Source: Deltaproteobacteria bacterium (lineage in GTDB: Bacteria; Desulfobacterota; Desulfobacteria; Desulfobacterales; SpSt-501). From it: a stretch of 52,664 nucleotides of DNA. The DNA is taken from positions 1 to 52,664 of the forward strand of contig JACRCN010000053.1 in assembly GCA_016219005.1 (NCBI GenBank), in the 5' to 3' direction. A program made the position numbers and the translations under genes. The notes beneath the pieces were generated by a model. The model had not been told where the DNA came from, did no database searches, and saw only the letters and a program-made list of their open reading frames with translations. Below are positions 47,028-52,664 of this stretch, piece by piece; position 1 is the stretch's first letter; each line of letters begins with the position of its first letter.

Positions 47028-50000
47028 ATGCATCCTATCGTGAAAACGGCCAAGCGCACCTACGAAGAATTGGAACAACGCGTCCGGGATTTGGAAAGGA
47101 TCGTTTCACCCGAAGCGCTATCCGGGCCTTCGATTGCCGAAGGAGCCCCTGATATCGATAAGAGGGAAGCCGAGGCGAAGCTGCGCGAAAGCGAGGAAAA
47201 GTTCCGCCTGGCGTTTTACGCGAGTCCCGACCCGATCAGTCTCAATCGGGCATCGGATGGAATGTTTATCGACATCAACGACGCCTTCACCGCCCTGACG
47301 GGCTATTCCCGCGAGGAGGTCATCGGGAAGTCCTCGCTTGAGCTGAACCTATGGGACGACCCCAAGGACCGGGACCGTTTGGTCAGCGGGCTGATGACAA
47401 CGGGCTACGTGGAGAATCTGGAGGCCAGGTTTCGTCGAAAGAACGGGAAGATCGGCATCGGCTGGATGTCCGCGCGGCTTATGCGGATTCAGAAGGAAGA
47501 CGTCATTGTTGCGGTCATGCACGACGTTACCGAACGCAAACGAACAGCGGAGCAGTATCGAGCCATTTTCGAGAACGCCGTGGAGGGCTTTTTTCAGAGC
47601 ACCCCGGAAGGCCGGTTCATCCGTGTCAACCAAGCCCTTGCTAAAATGTGCGGATATGCCTCTCCCGCCGAAATGGTCTCGGCCATCGGGGATATCGGCC
47701 GCCAGCATTACGTGCGCCGGCAAGACCGCGAGGCTTTTGGGCGGTTGATAGATGAAAGGGGCGTGGTTGAAAATTTCGAACACGAGACCCGTCGCAAAGA
47801 CGGAAGCACGTTCTGGGTTTCCGTCAGCGCCCGCGCCGTCAGGGAAGCTGACGGTCGGGTTCTCTACTACGAAGGGTCCCACATCGACATCGACGCGCGC
47901 AAGAAAGCCGAAAAACTGCTGGCCGATGCGGGAGAGCAGTATCGCTCGCTTTTCGATACCTCCACCAATGCGATCCTCATACGCAACCAAGCCGGCATCA
48001 TCACCATGGTCAACCAGGCGGCCGTAAGGCTTCTGGCTGCCGCAAAGGCAGACGACCTGATCGGCAGGGCTTATCTCGACCTGGTGCACCCGGCAGACAG
48101 GGCGCTGTCTGCCGAGCGCGTCGCAGGAGTCTTCCGGATTGCCCTCGGTCAGCAAGGGCCGGAGCATAGCTCGCAACAAGGGCTATCGCCAAGGGAACAC
48201 CGGATGGTGACCCTCAAGGGCGAGGTCGTCGATGTCGAATCCACCGGGGTGGCATTTCCCTACAAGGGGGAGTTGTTCATCCAGGGGATCTTCCGGGACA
48301 TCAGCGAGCGCAAGCGCGCGGAGGAGGAACTTCGCCTGGACGATCAGCGCATGGAGGCCCTGCTGCATTTGAACCAAATGACCCATGCCTCCCTGCAGGA
48401 AATCACCTCTTTCGCCATGGAAGAAGCCGTACGGCTGACCAAGAGCCGAATCGGCTACCTTACCTTCGCGAACGAGGACGAAAGCGAGCTCACCATGTAT
48501 GCGTGGTCCCGCAACGCAATGGCCGAGTGCGCCGTGGAACACAAGCCCGTCGTTTACCCCGTCGCGGACACCGGTCTTTGGGGGGAAACGCTCCGGCAAC
48601 GCAAAGCCATCATCACGAACGATTATCAGGCTCCCAGTCCGTTGAAAAGGGGGTTCCCCAATGGACACATCCGCATCGAACGCCATTTGGGGGTTCCGAT
48701 CTTCGACGGCGACCGGATCGTCATTGTGGCCGGCGTCGGCAACAAAGGCTCCGATTACAACGAACGCGATATCAAACAGCTCGACCTCCTGATGTCGGGA
48801 ATGTGGCGTATCGTCCAGAGGACGCAGGCCGAGGAGGCGTTGCGGAACAGTGTCGCGCGTTTTCGCACCGCGTTTGAAAACGCCTCGGTGGGCATGACCC
48901 TGGTCAGCTTTGACGGCATCTACCTTGAAGTCAACGAGGCCATGGCGCGCATTATCGGTTACAGCCCGGCGGACCTCATCGGCAAGCCGGTGGCCGATTT
49001 CACTCATCCCGACGATTTGGAGCGCCGATCCGGTTTTCTCAGCGACCTGATTTCGGGCCGGATCGCCTCCGGCGAACAGGAGCGCCGGTTCATCCACCGC
49101 AACGGCTCGGTGGTGTGGACCCTTATCGGGGCGAGCGTCCAACGCGACCAGGACGGGAAACCCATGCACTTCATCTCGTTGGTTCAGGACATCACCGCAC
49201 GCAAAACGGCCGATGAAGACAAGCGCAAGCTGGAATTCCAGCTTCAGCAGGCCCAAAAAATGGAAGCGATCGGGTCTTTGGCAGGCGGCATCGCGCACGA
49301 TTTCAACAATATCCTCGCTGCGATCATCGGATTCACGGAGCTTTCCATGCTCACCGAAGGAGCCCCCGTGGCCTATCTGCGGGAGGCCATGAAGGCCGCC
49401 AACAGGGCCAAGGACCTGGTCAAGCAGATCCTTTCCTTCAGCAGACAAACCGATGAACAGCGCATGCCCGTTCATGTCGGCATGGTGGTCAAGGAAATCG
49501 CCAAATTCTTGCGGGCCAGCATTCCGACAACGATCGACATCCGGTATACAATCGATGGCCGGGCAGGGGCCGTGCTGGCGAATTCGGTCGAGCTGCATCA
49601 AATTCTCATGAACCTTTGCACCAATGCCGTGCATGCCATCGGTGAGCGTGCAGGTATTGTTGAAATCGAGGTTCAGGGCATGGACATCGGCCCTGAAAAC
49701 AGAGACGTGTTTCCCGACCTGGACTTAGGGCATTATGTAAGACTTTCGGTCAAGGACTCCGGGCAAGGGATTCCACCCGAGATACAGGAGCGCATGTTCG
49801 ATCCTTATTTCACAACCAAGGAAAAGGGCGTCGGCACGGGTCTGGGACTGGCCGTCGTCCATGGGATCGTGAAGAAATCCAGCGGGACCATTCGGATCGA
49901 AAGCGAGATCGGAAAAGGCAGTGTGTTTCATGTATATCTGCCTCAGGTGGACCTGTCGGCCGCGAAGCGGGCCGAGTATCCGGTCATACCCAGAGGCGGG

Positions 50001-50366
50001 TCTGAACGTATTTTGTTTGTCGATGACGAAAAAATGCTGGTGGATGTCGGCGAACAGATTCTCAGACGCCTGGGCTACGAGGTCGTTTCGCGAACCAGCC
50101 CGCTGGAAGCGCTTGAGCTGTTCAAGGCAAGGCCGAAGGATTTCGATCTGGTGATTTCGGATCAAACCATGCCCGGTCTGACCGGAGATGCCCTTGCAGG
50201 CGAATTGATGAAACTGAACCCGGAAATACCCGTCATTCTCTGCACCGGTTACAGCCAGATGATCGACCAGCGCCGGGCCAGGGAAAAAGGCATAAGAGCA
50301 CTGGTGATGAAGCCGATTTTGATCAGCGAACTCGCCGGCGCGATCCGGGCCGTGCTGGATAAATAG
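47028..50366 (+). CDS. Hybrid sensor histidine kinase with multiple PAS, GAF and receiver domains
   Basis: About 1112 residues, no membrane segment, so a cytoplasmic sensor. The order is a short coiled coil, three PAS domains (about 50-430), a GAF domain (about 440-600, with KRGFPNGHIRIERHLGVPIF), a fourth PAS (about 605-735), a HisKA dimerisation domain with His in SLAGGIAHDFNNILAAI, HATPase_c (KGVGTGLGLAVVHGI), and a C-terminal receiver with Asp in FDLVISDQTMPGLTGDA. The GIAHDFNN box is of the class common in multi-PAS hybrid kinases. The start is uncertain: ATG at 47028 has only a poorly spaced AGGA, and GTG at 47040 is possible. No partner regulator is adjacent. Confidence 0.9.
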   Translation: MHPIVKTAKRTYEELEQRVRDLERIVSPEALSGPSIAEGAPDIDKREAEAKLRESEEKFRLAFYASPDPISLNRASDGMFIDINDAFTALTGYSREEVIGKSSLELNLWDDPKDRDRLVSGLMTTGYVENLEARFRRKNGKIGIGWMSARLMRIQKEDVIVAVMHDVTERKRTAEQYRAIFENAVEGFFQSTPEGRFIRVNQALAKMCGYASPAEMVSAIGDIGRQHYVRRQDREAFGRLIDERGVVENFEHETRRKDGSTFWVSVSARAVREADGRVLYYEGSHIDIDARKKAEKLLADAGEQYRSLFDTSTNAILIRNQAGIITMVNQAAVRLLAAAKADDLIGRAYLDLVHPADRALSAERVAGVFRIALGQQGPEHSSQQGLSPREHRMVTLKGEVVDVESTGVAFPYKGELFIQGIFRDISERKRAEEELRLDDQRMEALLHLNQMTHASLQEITSFAMEEAVRLTKSRIGYLTFANEDESELTMYAWSRNAMAECAVEHKPVVYPVADTGLWGETLRQRKAIITNDYQAPSPLKRGFPNGHIRIERHLGVPIFDGDRIVIVAGVGNKGSDYNERDIKQLDLLMSGMWRIVQRTQAEEALRNSVARFRTAFENASVGMTLVSFDGIYLEVNEAMARIIGYSPADLIGKPVADFTHPDDLERRSGFLSDLISGRIASGEQERRFIHRNGSVVWTLIGASVQRDQDGKPMHFISLVQDITARKTADEDKRKLEFQLQQAQKMEAIGSLAGGIAHDFNNILAAIIGFTELSMLTEGAPVAYLREAMKAANRAKDLVKQILSFSRQTDEQRMPVHVGMVVKEIAKFLRASIPTTIDIRYTIDGRAGAVLANSVELHQILMNLCTNAVHAIGERAGIVEIEVQGMDIGPENRDVFPDLDLGHYVRLSVKDSGQGIPPEIQERMFDPYFTTKEKGVGTGLGLAVVHGIVKKSSGTIRIESEIGKGSVFHVYLPQVDLSAAKRAEYPVIPRGGSERILFVDDEKMLVDVGEQILRRLGYEVVSRTSPLEALELFKARPKDFDLVISDQTMPGLTGDALAGELMKLNPEIPVILCTGYSQMIDQRRAREKGIRALVMKPILISELAGAIRAVLDK

Positions 50367-50573
50367 TAGAAGCTATCTCAAAATTAGCAGACCACAGCCG
50401 AGGGCAAGGCGCACGCCGATCAAAAAGTGCCGCAACCGCGCGCGGGGACAGGGAAAGACGATGGGGGAAGATCGGTGGATGTCCTCGTTATGGGCGCGTT
50501 GCTTGTTTCGGATGCCTTGGCGGGGGTATCCATCGAACCGCGCATCGGTCAAGCCCATCCGCGGGAGAGCATC

Positions 50574-50597
50574 GGCGGCCGGCGCAAGCCGGCCGCC
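50574..50597 (-). terminator. GC-rich hairpin downstream of the cysteine-rich small gene
   Basis: GGCGGCCGGC (50574-50583) pairs perfectly with GCCGGCCGCC (50588-50597) around a GCAA tetraloop, 10 bases after the stop of the small minus-strand gene. There is no T-run. The gap 50367-50573 otherwise holds no gene; its start (AAGCTATCTCAAAATT) has the look of a repeat edge, but no second copy is visible. Confidence 0.55.
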
Positions 50598-50607
50598 GCG
50601 TCTGGTT

Positions 50608-50751
50608 TCAGGAATAGATCTCACATTCGCTCATGCATTCGGTCACGCAGCGATCCCACCGGTTTTCACATTCTTCCTTGTAGATACGGCCTTCCTCGCA
50701 TTCACTTACAGCCGTATCGCACTCACTTTTGCAAATTCGTTCCTTTTCCAT
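50608..50751 (-). CDS. Cysteine-rich small protein with twin C-x3-C motifs (47 residues)
   Basis: The minus strand from ATG at 50751 encodes 47 residues ending in TGA at 50610-50608. It begins MEKERICKSECDTAVSECEE and ends VTECMSECEIYS. Seven Cys occur at 7, 11, 18, 28, 35, 39 and 43, with C-x3-C at 7/11 and at 35/39/43. A strong GGAAGGAG ribosome site lies before the ATG and a perfect hairpin follows the stop, supporting a real gene. The peptide is short, highly charged (Glu-rich), with no signal peptide or membrane segment. C-x3-C spacing puts Cys on one helix face, as in helical-hairpin disulfide or metal-binding peptides. I do not recognise a family. Confidence 0.72.
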   Translation of the reverse strand: MEKERICKSECDTAVSECEEGRIYKEECENRWDRCVTECMSECEIYS

Positions 50752-51104
50752 CTGTATGCTCCTTCCGGCTACCTGCCGGCAGACCTCAATGTCTCTTCCT
50801 CCCCCGTTTTCGCCTTGAACCGATGCATTTTTGAGATGGCCTCTATAGATAAACTATAGTACCGAATCATGCAAAGTCACGGTTTACCTGCGGAGTTCAT
50901 CCATGACACCCTTACCATTCCGACGGTTACGGAGAACCCCGGCCTGCGGCATTGACCTGCATTCCATTCCCTCTCGACCCACGCCCGGACGGTGCCGGTC
51001 AAAGAAGCGGAGCCGTTCCCTGCTTTCAACCTTTGGGCGTAAACAGCAGCCTTGGTCCTCGGGATACCTGCTTCTTGATAATTTTTTTTAAAACCATAGA
51101 TTAA

Positions 51105-51252
51105 CAGGGTGCTTAAAAACAAGCATCCGGCCGTCAGCCAAGGAGTGCGGCGTTTTGGAACGCGCTGCATGTTGAGCGAGTTGTGAGCATTTACAAAAGA
51201 CGCACAACGCCGGCTCCCGGCTTTAGGCGCAGTTCTTCAGCACTCTGTTAAA
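51105..51252 (-). repeat. Dispersed repeat, copy B (about 145 bases)
   Basis: Reverse-complement counterpart of 36727-36866. Shared blocks include CGGCGTTGTG, TAAATGCT, TTCCAAAACGCCGC, CCTTGGC and GATGCTTGTTTTT. The two copies are in opposite orientation and about 14 kb apart. The remaining stretch 50752-51104 contains a CTATAG-N5-CTATAG pair (50843-50859) upstream of the cysteine-rich gene and no supported gene. Confidence 0.75.
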
Positions 51253-51280
51253 CATATCGCTACTGAAGGAGGGGCCATTT

Positions 51281-51748
51281 ATGGTGAAGGAAATTGCAGA
51301 TCTTACGATGACGGATCTTGTAAAGAGGCTCGAAAGAAGCAAAAAGTTGTTTCATGATGCCACCCGTTATATTTTTGATGTTGTTCATCCGGCTGTTGAG
51401 GAAATGCTCCAAATCATTAAAAGTGACCTTTCACCTCATAAAATCACGGACCTCTATTTAGAAAAAATAGGAAATACCTTGACTCTTAGATTCGGTAACC
51501 GTCCTGCGGCAGCAAAAGGAGTCGTTCAAGGGCCAACCATGGTGATATCCCCGTCTGTATCGGGTGCTATAGTGATTTATTACGATACATCATGGTTTGA
51601 AGTTTCAAAGACCGTTACCGACCCGCAGACAAAAAGATTTACCGTTGACGCCCCGCATATCGAAGATGTAACTTTGAAAACGATCTGCGATTTTATTGCT
51701 GAGGTAGAATACAAGTATCAGGAGGGTAGAATTTTACAGGGCGCTTGA
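51281..51748 (+). CDS. Protein of unknown function (155 residues)
   Basis: 155 residues, apparently cytoplasmic. The N-terminal half is helical and amphipathic (TMTDLVKRLERSKKLFHDAT, then VEEMLQIIKSDLSP); the C-terminal half is beta-rich (NTLTLRFGN, MVISPSVSGAIVIYYD) followed by a last helix. GAAGGAGG precedes the ATG, so expression is likely. Base composition is visibly more AT-rich than neighbouring genes, and repeat copy B ends only 28 bases upstream, both hinting at transfer. I do not recognise a family. Confidence 0.72.
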   Translation: MVKEIADLTMTDLVKRLERSKKLFHDATRYIFDVVHPAVEEMLQIIKSDLSPHKITDLYLEKIGNTLTLRFGNRPAAAKGVVQGPTMVISPSVSGAIVIYYDTSWFEVSKTVTDPQTKRFTVDAPHIEDVTLKTICDFIAEVEYKYQEGRILQGA

Positions 51749-51967
51749 TATGAAGCCTCCACCATTGACTCCTTGATGACTGCCAAAGTGCTGTATTCTG
51801 AATCCTATCCGCTAGCTGAAGCACCAAAATAAGGTATTCACCCCATTGTTCATCGGATGGGGGGCTCTATCTTATTCTACCATGGACCACATAGGAGGCT
51901 CTCCCCATCCAGCCTACAGTGGCCCGCGAAATTTGGGGTGTCCAATTCCACACAGGAGGAATCAGCC

Positions 51968-52549
51968 ATGAATAGCAAAAGATATTGCGGTTCGTTTATC
52001 AATGGAAGAATCATCGCCCTGCTGGCTGCGGCGGTCCTGATGGTGAGCGCAGGTGCAGGGGTTGCGTCGGCTAAAACCGCCAAAGAAATCAACGCCAGCG
52101 TCAACGCATGCCTGGAACGATTCTACAAACAGGTCAAGGACGGCAAGGAACTCGCCGGAAAAGCCAAGGGAGTCCTGGTAATGCCGGGGGTGATCAAGGC
52201 CGGACTGATTGTCGGCGGAGAGTACGGAGAGGGTGCCCTGCGCGAGGGCGGGAAGACGGTTTCCTACTATAATCTTGCCGCAGGATCGTTCGGATTCCAG
52301 ATCGGGGGGGAGGCCAAGGACATCATCATCATGTTCATGACCGATGATGTGTTTAAACAATTCAAGGCCAGCAAGGGCTGGGAGGTAGGGCTCGACGGCA
52401 ACGTCGCCCTCGTCAACATCGGCGGCGGCGAGCGCGTCGACTTCACCAAGCTCAACGATCCGATTTTAGGCTTTGTGTTCGACGTCAAAGGATTGATGGC
52501 CGACATCTCTCTCAAGGGGGCCAAGTTTACCAGGGTTGCAAAGAAATAG
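51968..52549 (+). CDS. SYLF/Ysc84-domain lipid-binding protein, exported
   Basis: 193 residues with a Sec signal peptide (GRIIALLAAAVLMVSAGAGV, cleavage near ASA). The SYLF (Ysc84) domain is recognisable from KAKGVLVMPGVIKAGLIVGG, then GEGALREGGKTVSYYNLAAG and SFGFQIGGEAKDIIIMFMTD. Bacterial members are periplasmic or outer-membrane-associated proteins that probably bind phosphoinositide-like or other lipids; function is poorly known. CAGGAGGAA precedes the ATG at 51968. An upstream in-frame extension to 51857 is not supported. Confidence 0.9.
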   Translation: MNSKRYCGSFINGRIIALLAAAVLMVSAGAGVASAKTAKEINASVNACLERFYKQVKDGKELAGKAKGVLVMPGVIKAGLIVGGEYGEGALREGGKTVSYYNLAAGSFGFQIGGEAKDIIIMFMTDDVFKQFKASKGWEVGLDGNVALVNIGGGERVDFTKLNDPILGFVFDVKGLMADISLKGAKFTRVAKK

Positions 52550-52590
52550 CGAAATGGCTCCAACCGCTCTCTTTAAAAGGAGATCACCTC

Positions 52591-52664
52591 ATGACACCAT
52601 ACCCGACCGACATGGTCGTTGGCGCTTTCTTCTTTTTGTTTTTAACACCCTTCACCGCTTTGGG
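52591..52664 (+). CDS. Start of a membrane protein (partial)
   Basis: An ATG at 52591, preceded by AAAAGGAGATCACCTC, opens a frame MTPYPTDMVVGAFFFLFLTP that continues FTAL to the window end. The hydrophobic stretch from residue 9 looks like a membrane segment. The gene is truncated, so no family can be assigned. It follows the SYLF gene by 41 bases and may share its operon. Confidence 0.55.
   Translation, partial: MTPYPTDMVVGAFFFLFLTPFTAL

Noticed and set aside
48183-49634. 483-residue minus-strand open frame opposite the histidine kinase
   Set aside because: Antisense shadow of well-defined PAS, GAF and HisKA domains.
52631-52660. TTTGTTTTTAACACCC as a third copy of the dispersed repeat
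   Set aside because: It lies inside a reading frame with a good ribosome site and lacks the other shared blocks; the similarity is a short T-rich match.

Overview
The window looks like a GC-rich chromosome segment from an anaerobic Desulfobacterota (sulfate- or sulfite-reducer type) bacterium. The evidence is an oxygen-sensitive glycyl radical enzyme with its activase, a TRAP carrier, several tungsten-free redox modules feeding ETF, -24/-12 (sigma-54) promoters with two bacterial enhancer-binding proteins (bEBPs), a TauE/SafE anion exporter, and short dispersed repeats of a kind I associate with this phylum. The taxonomic call is inference. I saw no rRNA, tRNA, CRISPR array, insertion sequence or phage gene.

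Layout. (1) 1-82: N-terminus of a glutamate dehydrogenase, minus strand, cut by the window edge. (2) 229-11736: a divergent regulon. The minus-strand arm (6113 to 229) encodes a NitT/TauT-type ABC importer with two different ATPases and two different permeases, then an iron-type alcohol dehydrogenase. The plus-strand arm (6647 to 11736) encodes a dimethylglycine/sarcosine-dehydrogenase-like flavoprotein fused to a GcvT-type folate domain, EtfB, EtfA and a GntR/FCD regulator. Two copies of one palindrome overlap the -10 boxes of the two divergent promoters. (3) 11828-22303: a sulfonate-type island with a CoA-acylating aldehyde dehydrogenase, a PAS-bEBP and TRAP DctMQP on the minus strand, and an isethionate-sulfite-lyase-like glycyl radical enzyme plus activase on the plus strand. 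Three sigma-54 promoters and shared inverted-repeat sites tie these genes together. (4) 22592-36290: twelve closely spaced minus-strand genes that look like one operon. They encode a sugar-type ABC importer, a phosphodiesterase-family hydrolase, a LarA-family racemase, a LacI regulator, a beta-hydroxyacid dehydrogenase, a second NitT/TauT-type importer and an SDR epimerase. A promoter flanked by two LacI-type operators lies at the head. (5) 36995-42572: a membrane-bound bEBP with an unusual sigma-54 contact motif and winged helix, divergent from a sigma-54 promoter driving a small membrane protein, TauE/SafE, a lipoprotein and another small membrane protein. (6) 42622-52664: an atypical PEP-synthase-like dikinase, MetY, a multi-PAS hybrid histidine kinase, a 47-residue cysteine-rich peptide, an unknown protein, a SYLF/Ysc84 protein, and the start of a membrane protein at the window edge.

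How the parts may work together (inference). In island 3 the TRAP carrier brings in a C2/C3 sulfonate. The glycyl radical enzyme splits the C-S bond to sulfite plus an aldehyde or ketone, and the aldehyde dehydrogenase converts an aldehyde to acyl-CoA. Sulfite can be respired, and the TauE exporter in region 5 may relieve sulfite excess. Region 2 looks like uptake and oxidative N-demethylation of an N-methylated compound, with electrons passed to ETF and methyl carbon to tetrahydrofolate. Region 4 looks like uptake and processing of a phospho- or sulfo-ester-linked carbohydrate-like compound, but its substrate cannot be named from sequence.
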